A stretch of DNA of 58,667 nucleotides from NCBI GenBank assembly GCA_902774265.1, contig CACYHR010000013.1, forward strand, positions 1 to 58,667, read 5' to 3'. The position numbers and the translations under genes were made by a program. Numbering within the stretch: position 1 is the stretch's first letter; every line of letters starts with the position of its first letter. The notes beneath the pieces were generated by a model. The model saw only the letters and a program-made list of their open reading frames with translations. It searched no databases and had not been told where the DNA came from. This DNA is from an uncultured Eubacteriales bacterium (lineage in GTDB: Bacteria; Bacillota; Clostridia; Peptostreptococcales; Anaerovoracaceae). Positions 42,557 to 52,724 of the stretch are shown here, in pieces.

Positions 42557-43744
42557 ATGAAAAGACTATTTACTTCAGAATCGGTAACAGAAGGTCATCC
42601 CGACAAAATCTGTGATCAGGTATCAGATGCAATCCTGGACGCTATACTGGCCCAGGATCCGAATGCACATGTAGCATGCGAATGTGCGACAAAGACCGGA
42701 TTCCTTATGATATTCGGAGAGGCATCCGGCAATTTCGATGTCGATTATGAGGCTATTGCCCGCAAGACAATATGCGATATAGGTTACGACTCGGATGATG
42801 TATGCTTTAACGGAAATACCTGCGATATCCTGGTCCATATGGAAGAACAGTCGGAAGACATCGCTATGGGCGTAAACGAATCATATGAGATGAAGGAAGG
42901 AAGAGAGAACGGCGAGGATGCGATCATCGGTGCAGGAGACCAGGGCATGATGTTCGGATATGCCTGCAGAGAAACTGCGGAAATGATGCCTCTTTCGATA
43001 CAGCTCTCGCACAGACTCGCTAAGAGGCTGGCTGAGGTGCGTAAAAACGGGACTCTGCCTTATCTCGGACCGGATGGCAAGACGCAGGTGACCGTGGAGT
43101 ATGATGACGGAGTCATAAGCAGAATAGATACCGTTGTTATTTCTACACAGCACAGTGAGGATGTATCACTTGAGCAGGTGAGAGCAGACATGATCGAACA
43201 TGTTATCAAACCTGTAGTTCCTGAGGAACTTATAGACGGGGATACTATATATTATGTAAATCCTACCGGCAGATTCGTTATAGGCGGACCGATGGGAGAT
43301 TCCGGCCTTACAGGACGCAAGATCATCGTAGATACATACGGAGGTCATTCATCTCACGGCGGCGGAGCTTTTTCGGGCAAAGACCCTACGAAGGTAGACC
43401 GGTCCGCTGCATATATGGCACGCTATATTGCAAAGAACATAGTTGCTGCCGGAATAGCTGATGAATGCAAGGTGCAGCTGGCGTATGCCATAGGTGTGGC
43501 AGAACCGGTATCTGTCAGTGTAGATACATTCGGGACGGGCTGCATAGATAATGAGAGCATAGCAAGGCTCGTACGCGAACATTTCGATATGAGACCTGCT
43601 GCCATTATCAGAAAATTGCAGCTGAACAAACCTCAGTACAGGCAGCTCGCTGCTTATGGACATATGGGCAGGACAGATCTCAATGTCAGATGGGAAGATA
43701 CAGATATGGCGGAGGAACTGGCTGCAGCAGCAGGCAGGAAATAA
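42557..43744 (+). CDS. metK: S-adenosylmethionine synthetase
   Basis: 395 residues, ATG 42557 behind AGGAG. It makes SAM from methionine and ATP. Seen: [33 protein letters not shown], and [19 protein letters not shown]. Full length. Riboswitch control is visible upstream. The genes after it (dut, two flavoproteins) start close behind and may be in the same transcript. Confidence 0.97.
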   Translation: MKRLFTSESVTEGHPDKICDQVSDAILDAILAQDPNAHVACECATKTGFLMIFGEASGNFDVDYEAIARKTICDIGYDSDDVCFNGNTCDILVHMEEQSEDIAMGVNESYEMKEGRENGEDAIIGAGDQGMMFGYACRETAEMMPLSIQLSHRLAKRLAEVRKNGTLPYLGPDGKTQVTVEYDDGVISRIDTVVISTQHSEDVSLEQVRADMIEHVIKPVVPEELIDGDTIYYVNPTGRFVIGGPMGDSGLTGRKIIVDTYGGHSSHGGGAFSGKDPTKVDRSAAYMARYIAKNIVAAGIADECKVQLAYAIGVAEPVSVSVDTFGTGCIDNESIARLVREHFDMRPAAIIRKLQLNKPQYRQLAAYGHMGRTDLNVRWEDTDMAEELAAAAGRK

Positions 43745-43777
43745 GGCAGGAGACCGGGCCGGCTGATACGGGCGCTG

Positions 43778-44332
43778 ATGACTGTGCGGGAGGCATTGCA
43801 GTATATGAGCAGATTTGAGAAAGTAAGTTTTGAAAGATGGAAGGCGGACTGCGGAGTCAAGGGACTGCCCGAAGGAGAACTGAGGCAGTGGTACGACAGT
43901 ATCAGACTGCCCAGGCAGGCAACCGCTGCTTCCGCAGGCTGTGATTTCTGCATGCCTTTCAATCTCAGCCTTGAAGCCGGCAGCACTTTCAGGATAGCTA
44001 CCGGGATGCGCTGGGTCACAGAGCCTGAAAAAGCTGAGAGAGACAGAGTGCTTCTTATAATGCCGAGGAGCGGACTCGGTTTCAGATACGGCATAAGACT
44101 GTCAAATACTGTCGGAGTCATTGATGCCGATTACTGCGATTCAGACAACGAAGGACATATAATCATAAGCATGCATAATCCTTCCGACAAGGCAGTACCT
44201 CTTGAGGCAGGAAAGCCTTTTGCACAGGGCATTGTTGTAAAATACGAGATACCCGAAGGCGCAGAGTCCGATGATTCACGTAACGGCGGATTCGGCAGTA
44301 CGGACAGAGACGGCACTGACAGACAGCAGTGA
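43778..44332 (+). CDS. dut: dUTP diphosphatase (trimeric dUTPase family)
   Basis: 184 residues. Motif 1 is AGCDFCMP, motif 2/3 MPRSGLGFRYGIRLSN then TVGVIDADY, motif 4 FAQGIVVKY, and the C-terminal loop GGFGSTDRDG. The enzyme removes dUTP and supplies dUMP. The N-terminal 50 residues (EKVSFERWKADCGV) are longer than usual. It would work with the dCMP deaminase at 47490. Confidence 0.9.
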   Translation: MTVREALQYMSRFEKVSFERWKADCGVKGLPEGELRQWYDSIRLPRQATAASAGCDFCMPFNLSLEAGSTFRIATGMRWVTEPEKAERDRVLLIMPRSGLGFRYGIRLSNTVGVIDADYCDSDNEGHIIISMHNPSDKAVPLEAGKPFAQGIVVKYEIPEGAESDDSRNGGFGSTDRDGTDRQQ

Positions 44333-44376
44333 TAAAGAGAATCGTCAGAATCAGCCGGCACACAGGTAGGCAGGAT

Positions 44377-45789
44377 ATGCGGAACGAACGGGCATACAGA
44401 ACTCGAAACAGGTCTGAGAAAAAAAGAAATAACTACAGCGATGTCGTTATAGTCGGCGGCGGCGCTTCGGGGCTTGCCGCAGCGATCGTGCTCGGTTTGC
44501 GTGCACCGGATATTTGCGTTACGCTGATCGAAAAGAATGCCGAGCCGGGGCGCAAGATAAGAGCGACCGGCAGCGGACGATGCAACATCAGCAATGTTTC
44601 TGCCTCCGGATATGATGAGATACTCGGATTCTTCGGCCGCATCGGACTTGCGACCAGGGTTTACGACAACGGGCTCGTGTATCCATATTCCGAGTCAGCA
44701 GCCGATGTCGCGGATCTTCTTACTGAAAGGGCGATAGAAGTCGGCGTAAGGATAATAACAGATGCCGTTGTGACGGATATAAGCAGAGCGGAAACCGGCA
44801 GAGAACCGGGGTCAGTATGCTTTGTAACGGAGTACAGCGTCAGCACAGCTGACGGAAGGGCCGGCAAGGGCAAAGAAAGCAAAGATATAGCTAAGGATAA
44901 AGACAAAGTTAAAGCTAAAGCTGCAGACGGGCGTAATTCAGGCGGACATAGTGAAAAACTGTGCTCGGAATATCTTATCCTTGCATGCGGAGGCAAGGCC
45001 GGTCCGATGTTCGGGACAACAGGCGACGGTTACAGACTGGCAAGAGGATCAGGCCACAGCATAGTGACGCCTGTGCCTGTGCTTACATCCATAGAGTGCA
45101 GGGAATGGGATAAGGACTGCCGGCCGAACGGCATCAGTCTCGCCGGGACTAGGACACGCGGAAGAGTCAGTCTGACCGGAAGAAGCAGCGGAAGAAACAG
45201 CGGGGAGATCCTCTTTGAGGAGACCGGAGAGATACAGTTTACCAGATTCGGATTGTCCGGGATATGCGTGTTCAATATGAGCAGGCATATGAGATATGAC
45301 CGTTCCACAGGAGGATCTCTCGATGATTTTATCATTGAGGCGGATCTGCATCCTGACGGCGACATAAGGGAATTCTTAAAAATGAGGCGTGCAAACGCAT
45401 TTGCCGGAGAATCAGCAGGCGGGCTTCTGAGAACAGTCCTCAAGAATAATATAGCGGAATACATAATCGCACGCGCCGGGATTGCCGGGGATAAAGCGGC
45501 GGCAGAGCTTGATGATAAGGATATCGAAGCTGTAGCCGAATCTGTGCACAGGCTTGTATTCAGACCGTCGGCGGTCAGAGGATGGAAGGAAGCTCAGGCA
45601 ACATCAGGCGGAGTCAGCCTGAAGGAGATAGATGATAAAACATGTGAATCGCTTGTATCTCCGGGCCTGTATATAACAGGTGAGCTTGCGGACAGGGATT
45701 TTCCCTGCGGCGGCTTCAACCTGAGCAACGCCTGGCTCACCGGTATGCATGCGGCAGAGGCGATAGCCGGAAAATACAAATACAAATGA
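44377..45789 (+). CDS. FAD-dependent oxidoreductase of the BaiN/HI0933 family
   Basis: About 470 residues from ATG 44377 (site AGGTAGGCAGG); a GTG at 44329 overlapping dut is also in frame. VVIVGGGASGLAAAIV binds FAD and GRKIRATGSGRCNISN is the family signature, with CGGFNLSNAWLTGMHAA at the end. A Lys/Asp-rich low-complexity stretch (GKGKESKDIAKDKDKVKAK) is inserted near residues 165-185. Function of the family is unsettled; some members reduce bile-acid intermediates. Confidence 0.88.
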   Translation: MRNERAYRTRNRSEKKRNNYSDVVIVGGGASGLAAAIVLGLRAPDICVTLIEKNAEPGRKIRATGSGRCNISNVSASGYDEILGFFGRIGLATRVYDNGLVYPYSESAADVADLLTERAIEVGVRIITDAVVTDISRAETGREPGSVCFVTEYSVSTADGRAGKGKESKDIAKDKDKVKAKAADGRNSGGHSEKLCSEYLILACGGKAGPMFGTTGDGYRLARGSGHSIVTPVPVLTSIECREWDKDCRPNGISLAGTRTRGRVSLTGRSSGRNSGEILFEETGEIQFTRFGLSGICVFNMSRHMRYDRSTGGSLDDFIIEADLHPDGDIREFLKMRRANAFAGESAGGLLRTVLKNNIAEYIIARAGIAGDKAAAELDDKDIEAVAESVHRLVFRPSAVRGWKEAQATSGGVSLKEIDDKTCESLVSPGLYITGELADRDFPCGGFNLSNAWLTGMHAAEAIAGKYKYK

Positions 45790-47372
45790 GATACAGGATC
45801 AGTCAGATCAGGACAGATACAGATGCTCCGATCAGCGATATCCCGCGGAAGCTTGCCTCAAAAGCGGGCATAAGACCTGAAGATATTACTGCATGGGAGA
45901 TAAGACGCAGATCTATAGATTCGCGCAAAAAACCGTATATACAGATGGTATATACGGTCGATTTCGATACAGATAAAAAGCTGAAACCGGGCAGGATAAA
46001 GGATCTTGTTATAGTTGATGAAGCTGCCGAACGGGTCCTTCCTCCCACACACGGAACAGAAGCGCTCGGGTCACGCCCTGCTGTTGTGGGAATGGGTCCA
46101 TGCGGACTCTTTGCGGGACTGGAACTTGCAAAGCTCGGATACAGGCCGCTGATCATTGAACGTGGACCGGCTATGGAAGAACGGATAGATGCTGTCGAAC
46201 GATTCAGACGTGACAGACTGCTCGATCCGGAGGCCAATATGCTGTTCGGCGAGGGCGGAGCAGGGACTTTTTCGGACGGCAAGCTTGCTACGGGCATAAA
46301 AGACGGTCTTATAAGACAGGTTCTCTCTGAATTTCGTGATGCGGGCGCGGGAGATGATATAATGTATCTTGCAAAACCCCACATAGGCACGGATGTGCTG
46401 CGGGTCGTGATAATAAATATCAGGAAAAAGATAGAGAAACTCGGCGGAGAAATAAGATTCGGTACCAGACTGGAGGAACTTATAACAAAAGACGGAGCTC
46501 TTACGGGGATAAAGCTTGTCAGTACATTCGGTGAAGATAAAGGAAAAGCAGTGACTCTGCCGTGCAGCGCTCTCATTCTGGCTCCGGGACACAGCGCGAG
46601 AGACAGCTTTGAGATGCTCAGGGGAAGCGGCCTAGATATGCAGCAAAAGCCATTCTCCATCGGAGTCAGGATGGAACATCCTCAGCATATGATCGACTGC
46701 TCGCAGTATGGTGAGGAGAACGCGGGCAAGCTGCCTCCTGCTGATTACAGACTGTCATATAAAGCGTCGAACGGAAGAGGCGTTTATTCATTCTGCATGT
46801 GTCCGGGCGGAGAAGTAGTAGTCTGTTCGACTAAAGAGGGAGAGCTTTGTGTCAACGGAATGAGCAATCGGAAGCGTGACAGCGGGACCGCAAACAGCGG
46901 TATACTCTGCGATGTGCGCACCGATGATTTCGGTTCCGAAGATGTACTTGCAGGCGTGCGCTTCCAGGAGAAATACGAAAGACTAGCTTTCATCAACGGC
47001 GGAGCTGACTTCACAGCTCCTGCATGTTCGATGGGAGACTTCCTCAAGGGAAGCAGCGACGCGGCGAAAAGAGTCACCGGATCTCTTCCGGAGTTCGCAG
47101 CAGATGCGATACGCGAAGCGGTACCGTATTTCGGCCGCAGGATAAAGGGCTATGACAGTGCAGATGCTCTTGTGACTGCAGTCGAAACAAGAAGCTCATC
47201 ACCTGTCAGGATACTGAGAGACAATAAAGGCGAAAGCAATATACTCGGAATCTATCCGGCAGGAGAGGGTGCAGGCTACGCCGGCGGCATAACATCCGCA
47301 GCCTGCGACGGCATCAGAGCCGCATGGCATATTATCGAAAAATACGCCGTGCCCGAATCAGATCAGGCCTGA
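45786..47372 (+). CDS. FAD-dependent dehydrogenase (COG2509-type)
   Basis: 528 residues, ATGA overlap with the previous gene. VVGMGPCGLFAGLELAKLG is the FAD motif, LFGEGGAGTFSDGKLATG the family motif, and GVRMEHPQHMID and GEGAGYAGGI the end part. Usually found beside other flavoproteins; no physiological substrate is known to me. Confidence 0.88.
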   Translation: MRYRISQIRTDTDAPISDIPRKLASKAGIRPEDITAWEIRRRSIDSRKKPYIQMVYTVDFDTDKKLKPGRIKDLVIVDEAAERVLPPTHGTEALGSRPAVVGMGPCGLFAGLELAKLGYRPLIIERGPAMEERIDAVERFRRDRLLDPEANMLFGEGGAGTFSDGKLATGIKDGLIRQVLSEFRDAGAGDDIMYLAKPHIGTDVLRVVIINIRKKIEKLGGEIRFGTRLEELITKDGALTGIKLVSTFGEDKGKAVTLPCSALILAPGHSARDSFEMLRGSGLDMQQKPFSIGVRMEHPQHMIDCSQYGEENAGKLPPADYRLSYKASNGRGVYSFCMCPGGEVVVCSTKEGELCVNGMSNRKRDSGTANSGILCDVRTDDFGSEDVLAGVRFQEKYERLAFINGGADFTAPACSMGDFLKGSSDAAKRVTGSLPEFAADAIREAVPYFGRRIKGYDSADALVTAVETRSSSPVRILRDNKGESNILGIYPAGEGAGYAGGITSAACDGIRAAWHIIEKYAVPESDQA

Positions 47373-47489
47373 CAGCAGTGCGGCCGGAGTCTGAATGGCA
47401 CGGCCTCCTTAATATCATTCTCTTGAACATCGGAGCCTTCGCGTTGTACAATCGACATCAGGAGGGACACATAAAGGAGGACATTGAAT

Positions 47490-47978
47490 ATGAAGAGAAC
47501 TGACTATATTACATGGGATGAATATTTCATGGGTGTTGCGTTGCTTGCAGCCAGGCGCAGCAAGGATCCGAATACACAGGTCGGTGCATGTATAGTGGAT
47601 GAAAACAATGTCATACTTACGACCGGTTACAACGGATTTCCCATAGGCTGTTCTGACGATGAATTCCCGTGGGATCGTGAAGGCGAGGTAACAAAATATC
47701 CTTATGTTGTTCACGCGGAGCTGAATGCTATACTTAACGCATCGGGCAAGTCACTCAGAGGATCGAGACTGTATGTCGCGCTTTTCCCGTGCAACGAATG
47801 CGCAAAGGCGATAATACAGGCGGGGATACGTGAAGTCGTTTATCTGTCTGATAAATATGCGGATACGCCTGCGACACAGGCGTCAAAGATGATGCTCAAT
47901 GCAGCGGGAGTCAGATTGAGGAACTTCAGACCGGAGATAAGCGAGCTGACACTCGATTACAATATCGATCATATATAG
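47490..47978 (+). CDS. Deoxycytidylate deaminase
   Basis: 162 residues, ATG 47490 nine bases after AAAGGAGG (a TTG at 47484 is also in frame). Zn ligands and the catalytic Glu are in VVHAELNAIL and LFPCNECAKAII. RSKDPNTQVGACIVDENN fits ComEB/dCMP deaminases, which make dUMP for thymidylate. It begins a unit with dapB. Confidence 0.92.
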   Translation: MKRTDYITWDEYFMGVALLAARRSKDPNTQVGACIVDENNVILTTGYNGFPIGCSDDEFPWDREGEVTKYPYVVHAELNAILNASGKSLRGSRLYVALFPCNECAKAIIQAGIREVVYLSDKYADTPATQASKMMLNAAGVRLRNFRPEISELTLDYNIDHI

Positions 47979-47993
47979 GAAACGGAGAATAAA

Positions 47994-48794
47994 ATGAAAC
48001 TGATCATTACAGCACCAAGAGGAAAAATGGCAAGCCTTATCGTTGCAGATGCGATGAAGAGGGACGATGTCGAGATAGTAGCAGGCGTAGGCCCTAAGGG
48101 CAGAGATTATATAGGAAAAGACATCGGTGAGGTTGCTATGACCGGATCGCTTGCAGGAGCAACGGTAGTCGATGATATAGAAACTGTTATCGGGCAGGCT
48201 GATGTCGTATGTGATTTTTCGACAGTTGAGCTGGGGATGGAAGTGCTAGATGCGTGCGTCAGGCATAAAAAAGCCCTGGTTGTAGGAACGACCGGATTCA
48301 GCGATGAGCAGCGCGCGAGACTGGAGGCCGCTTCAAAGGAGATCCCTCTGATGATTGCTGCAAATACAGACAGAATGGTCAATGTTATGCGCAAGCTGCT
48401 TATGGATGCGGCAAAGGAACTTTATGATGAAACGGATATCGAAATTGTCGATATGCATGACAACAAAAAACTCGATGCTCCGAGCGGCACTGCGAGAGAG
48501 CTGATCGAGAGCATGGGCGAAGCTGTCGGAAAAGATCTCGTGAGTGACGCAGTATACGGGCGTCCTCTCGGCAGACATCCGCGCGAAGAAGGCAAGGTCA
48601 CTTTCCATGCGGTACGCGGCGGAGACACTCCGTCAAGCCACACGATATATTTCTTCGGCGAGGGAGAGAGACTCGAGATCACACATCACTGCCTCAACTG
48701 GAAGGGCTGCGCAAAGGGCGCTGTCAATGCATGCAGATGGATGTCAGATAAGCCTGCAGGCCTTTACGGCATCAGGGAATCGATGGGTCTTTAG
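47994..48794 (+). CDS. dapB: 4-hydroxy-tetrahydrodipicolinate reductase
   Basis: 266 residues. The nucleotide-binding start is IITAPRGKMASLIVADA, in place of the usual GxxGRMG. The active-site motif is DMHDNKKLDAPSGTA, with HAVRGGDTPSSHTIYF near the end. It acts in lysine and diaminopimelate synthesis. The DUF2207 gene starts on the next base. Confidence 0.93.
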   Translation: MKLIITAPRGKMASLIVADAMKRDDVEIVAGVGPKGRDYIGKDIGEVAMTGSLAGATVVDDIETVIGQADVVCDFSTVELGMEVLDACVRHKKALVVGTTGFSDEQRARLEAASKEIPLMIAANTDRMVNVMRKLLMDAAKELYDETDIEIVDMHDNKKLDAPSGTARELIESMGEAVGKDLVSDAVYGRPLGRHPREEGKVTFHAVRGGDTPSSHTIYFFGEGERLEITHHCLNWKGCAKGAVNACRWMSDKPAGLYGIRESMGL

Positions 48795-50732
48795 ATGAAA
48801 GGAAAGGAGCCGGAGCGGGCCGGAATGCATGCCGGCCGGTATAATATGGCATATAGATCAGACAGTACGATATATATAAACAGGGTAAGACGTCTTCTGG
48901 CAGTGATGATGCTGGCGGTGTTTTTTATTGCTGCGGCATCCGCTGCGGTCGATGTATTCGCAGTGGGTGAACTGCCGAGTGACGAACCCGAAGTGCAGGG
49001 CGTTGCCGGCGGTGCCTTTGAGGTTACGGATTATCAGCTGGATGCTGTAATAAACAAGGATCACAGCTATGATGTCGAGGAAAAGATAAGTGTCAACATC
49101 CCTGACCAGCTGCAGAATATAGATTTCTCTATACCGAGCGGCAATTTCAGAATAAGCGGCCTCACTGTCGAGGATACGGCGTATTCTGCAAATAAAGCAT
49201 CTGAGGCAAGTACTGTCACTATCGAAGATCCGGACAAACTCGGGGCGGGAAGTCATGTCTATACGATACGATACAAAATCAGCTATTTTGCGGACAGAGA
49301 TGATTCCTCGGACATGTTCTACTTTGATGTTCTGCTTCCGGAATGGAAGCTGCCGATAGGAAATGTAAAGATCACCGCAAAATTCCCGAAGGATTTCCCG
49401 TTCGATGACATGCAGTGCTATGCGGGGCAGTTCGGAGTGCAGGATGTGACGAACAGGATCACGATAAACACTGATGATGCAGACAAAGCGGTCGTCGTGA
49501 CGGGAAGTATGATACCTGAGAATTTCGGCATCACACTCAAGGCGCAGCTTGAAGACGGTTATTGGGAAGGAGCGCTGGACGGAAATTGGGCCGTTTATGC
49601 ACTTGCCGCTGTAATGGCCGGTGCTGTGCTGATACTGCTTTTACTGTGGCTGATAGGCGGCAGGGATCCGAGAGTAAAGAAAAAAGAGGTGACGAGACCC
49701 GTCGAAGGGATTTATCCTCATGAGCTGGGCTACATATTCAACAGCGAGTTCGGCATAAGGGATATAGTGATGCTGATAATCGACCTTGGGATCAGGGGAT
49801 ATCTGAGGATCAGCGAATACGAGCCTAAGAGATACAGACTGATACGCATCAGCGATCCGGTGTCTGAGGAAAAACATATCAGAAATGCCTATAACATATT
49901 GTTTGAAGGTGTGTATAAAGGCAGATCTGTGGATATGAGCGATTTCGGGAGGAGATTGCATGATATCATAATCGAGATCAGAGAGGACGTCGCAGCAGGA
50001 TTCGCGGATAATGACAGCCTGCCGTATACGCCGCTGTCCAAAGCTTTCAGAATAGCCGGTGTGATACTCCTGTCGATAAGTCTCGGCGTCGTATGCGCTC
50101 TGAGTTATCTGTACGGTTATCTCAGCATAAATTTTTTCGAATGTGCTTTCGTAACTGTTATAACAGGCGCTGCACTTTGGATGATGTGCATTTCAACGGA
50201 CAGATATGCATCTTCACCGGACAACCTAAGCAGATTCGGGACCATGATAAGCGGAGTGATACTGCTTGCGGCAGTCAGTTATGTTTCATTCAGTGTATAC
50301 AGGCGTACGGGGCATCTTATTGAATCGCTCGTCATTCCGCTGATGTCTCTCCTGTCTATCATGCTTATCATTCTGATGAGGGCGAGAGGTAAAAAGAATG
50401 CCGAACTTGTTTCGCAGTTCAGGCAGCTAAGGAATTTCATTTACCATCCTACACCAAAGGAACTGCTGGCGAACTATCTGCATGATAACTCATACTACTA
50501 TGACATGCTTCCGTATGCGCTGGCGTTCGGTGCCGAGGAGTCATGGGCGATATCATTCCTGACCCTGGATGTTCCGGAGCCTGAATGGTATTCGGATGAC
50601 ATCGAGGGACATGCTTTCAGCAACCTCAGGAACGACACTACACTGATAGATTATGCAAGGGATCTGAGATCCTTTATAAGAACGATCGAAAATGCATACA
50701 ACGATATGTACAGACATATCAGAAACAGATAA
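48795..50732 (+). CDS. DUF2207 membrane protein
   Basis: 645 residues from ATG 48795; starts at 48828 or 48846 are possible. A signal or anchor helix lies near residue 35-55. A secreted DUF2207 beta-domain follows (residues about 75-250, AKFPKDFPFDDMQCYAGQFGV), then a membrane helix at about 266-286, a cytoplasmic stretch (PVEGIYPHELGYIFNSEF), two more helices and a C-terminal region. Function unknown. Usually single-copy in clostridia. Confidence 0.85.
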   Translation: MKGKEPERAGMHAGRYNMAYRSDSTIYINRVRRLLAVMMLAVFFIAAASAAVDVFAVGELPSDEPEVQGVAGGAFEVTDYQLDAVINKDHSYDVEEKISVNIPDQLQNIDFSIPSGNFRISGLTVEDTAYSANKASEASTVTIEDPDKLGAGSHVYTIRYKISYFADRDDSSDMFYFDVLLPEWKLPIGNVKITAKFPKDFPFDDMQCYAGQFGVQDVTNRITINTDDADKAVVVTGSMIPENFGITLKAQLEDGYWEGALDGNWAVYALAAVMAGAVLILLLLWLIGGRDPRVKKKEVTRPVEGIYPHELGYIFNSEFGIRDIVMLIIDLGIRGYLRISEYEPKRYRLIRISDPVSEEKHIRNAYNILFEGVYKGRSVDMSDFGRRLHDIIIEIREDVAAGFADNDSLPYTPLSKAFRIAGVILLSISLGVVCALSYLYGYLSINFFECAFVTVITGAALWMMCISTDRYASSPDNLSRFGTMISGVILLAAVSYVSFSVYRRTGHLIESLVIPLMSLLSIMLIILMRARGKKNAELVSQFRQLRNFIYHPTPKELLANYLHDNSYYYDMLPYALAFGAEESWAISFLTLDVPEPEWYSDDIEGHAFSNLRNDTTLIDYARDLRSFIRTIENAYNDMYRHIRNR

Positions 50733-50763
50733 TTATTAAGAAGGGACAGTAAGGGGAAAACCA

Positions 50764-52647
50764 ATGTCGGACAAACAGAAAATAATCAACATCGCAGTTA
50801 TTGCTCACGTAGATGCAGGCAAATCCACTCTTGTGGATGCTCTGCTGGCACAGTCGCATGTATTCCGTGATAATGAACAGGTCGTCGACTGTGTCATGGA
50901 TTCGGATGCCATTGAGAGGGAAAGAGGGATCACGATATACTCCAAGAACTGCTCAATCATGTACAAGGATTACAAGATCAATATCGTAGATACTCCGGGA
51001 CATGCGGATTTCAGCTCGGAAGTAGAGCGTATCATGAAGACTGTGGACACGGTAATACTGCTGGTCGATTCCAGCGAAGGACCGATGCCGCAGACAAGAT
51101 TCGTTCTGAACAAATCCCTGCAGCAGGGCATCAACCCTATACTGTTCATAAACAAAATAGACAAGAAGGATGCCAGGATAGATGAGGTAGTCGATGAAGT
51201 ATACGAGCTGTTCATGGATCTTGAGGCAAACGATGATCAGCTCGATTTCCCTATACTTTACGGTATAGCAAGACAGGGAATCGCTGTCAACGACCCTGCG
51301 GAGGTTGAGGGCATCACTGTCGGTGAGGGACAGACCAAGCTCAAGAAATCGCCTAAGGGATACGGCGGCCTCGATATAGAGCCGCTGCTAGAATGCATTG
51401 TAAATCACTGCGATCCGTATCCTGACCGGGATGAGGAACCGCTGCAGCTGCAGGTGTCAACTCTGGCATATGATGATTATATCGGCAGACTCGGCATCGG
51501 AAGAGTCACAAGAGGAACGATCAAAGAAGCGCAGATGGTATCCGTCACCAAAGAGGACGGCAGCGTGGAAAAGACAAAGATCAATCAGGTGTTCGTATAC
51601 AAGGGACTCAGCAGGATCCCTGTCAGCGAAGCTGCAAGCGGTGATATCGTAGTGGTATCGGGTATTTCGGATATCTCAATTGGAGAGACTATATGCGATC
51701 AGGATCATCCTGAGTCGCTCGGTACCATACATATCGAAGAACCGACTCTTTCGATGAATTTCATGGTAAACTCATCGCCGTTCGCAGGCAAGGTCGGCAA
51801 ATATGTCACATCGAGACATATACGTGACAGACTGAATAAAGAGCTTGAAGTAAATGTAGGTCTCCTGGTCGAGGATACGGATACTACGGATTCGTTCAAG
51901 GTTTCCGGAAGAGGCGAACTGCATCTTTCCATACTGATAGAGAATATGAGACGCGAAGGCTATGAACTGGCTGTATCCAAGCCTGAAGTCGTTATCAAGA
52001 GGGGTGAAAACGGCGAAAAGCTCGAGCCTGTGGAAGAGGTAGTTATCAGCGTGCCTGATGAGTACACCGGACCTGTTATCTCCAAGCTCAATCTCAGAAA
52101 AGGCCTTATGACACAGATGATGTCAGAGGGCAATGGTTATTCGAGGATAATCTACACCGCTCCGACAAGGGGTCTGATGGGTTACAGGACAGAATTCATC
52201 AACGATACACATGGCGAAGGCACCATGGTAAGGAGATTTGCCGGATTTGAACCTTGGAAGGGCGATATTCCTGACAGGATAAACGGCGTCGCGGTAGCGC
52301 AGGAGGAAGGACACTGCACCGCATATGCGATATTTACCATACAGGAAAGAGTCCAGATGTTTGTAAAGCCTCAGGATCATGTCTACGAAGGCCAGATAGT
52401 AGGCATGAATGCAAGATCGGATGACATGGTCGTCAACCCTTGCAGAGCAAAGAAGGCAACAAACATGAGAGCCGCAGGCAGCGATGATACTATCAAACTG
52501 ACACCGCCGAGAGTATTCACCCTTGAGGAGGCTCTTGAATTTATCGCAGATGATGAGCTTGTCGAAGTAACTCCTTCGGATATCAGACTGCGCAAAAAGC
52601 TGCTTACAGAGCTCGAGAGACGCAAATACAATAACCGCAACAGATAA
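50764..52647 (+). CDS. typA: Ribosome-associated GTPase TypA/BipA
   Basis: 627 residues. G1 AHVDAGKSTLVDALL, G2 ERERGITI, G3 DTPGHADF, G4 NKIDKKDA, then EF-G-like domains and the TypA C-terminus (ANDTHGEGTMVRRFAGFEP-like region, TNMRAAGSDDTIKL). It acts on ribosome assembly and stress adaptation. 77 bp before pyc. Confidence 0.95.
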   Translation: MSDKQKIINIAVIAHVDAGKSTLVDALLAQSHVFRDNEQVVDCVMDSDAIERERGITIYSKNCSIMYKDYKINIVDTPGHADFSSEVERIMKTVDTVILLVDSSEGPMPQTRFVLNKSLQQGINPILFINKIDKKDARIDEVVDEVYELFMDLEANDDQLDFPILYGIARQGIAVNDPAEVEGITVGEGQTKLKKSPKGYGGLDIEPLLECIVNHCDPYPDRDEEPLQLQVSTLAYDDYIGRLGIGRVTRGTIKEAQMVSVTKEDGSVEKTKINQVFVYKGLSRIPVSEAASGDIVVVSGISDISIGETICDQDHPESLGTIHIEEPTLSMNFMVNSSPFAGKVGKYVTSRHIRDRLNKELEVNVGLLVEDTDTTDSFKVSGRGELHLSILIENMRREGYELAVSKPEVVIKRGENGEKLEPVEEVVISVPDEYTGPVISKLNLRKGLMTQMMSEGNGYSRIIYTAPTRGLMGYRTEFINDTHGEGTMVRRFAGFEPWKGDIPDRINGVAVAQEEGHCTAYAIFTIQERVQMFVKPQDHVYEGQIVGMNARSDDMVVNPCRAKKATNMRAAGSDDTIKLTPPRVFTLEEALEFIADDELVEVTPSDIRLRKKLLTELERRKYNNRNR

Positions 52648-52724
52648 TGGATGCCGGATGCGTCCGGATCGTTACGTAATAAGTAAGAATAATAATAAAA
52701 AGGATCAGGGGGAAGGACTGACAT

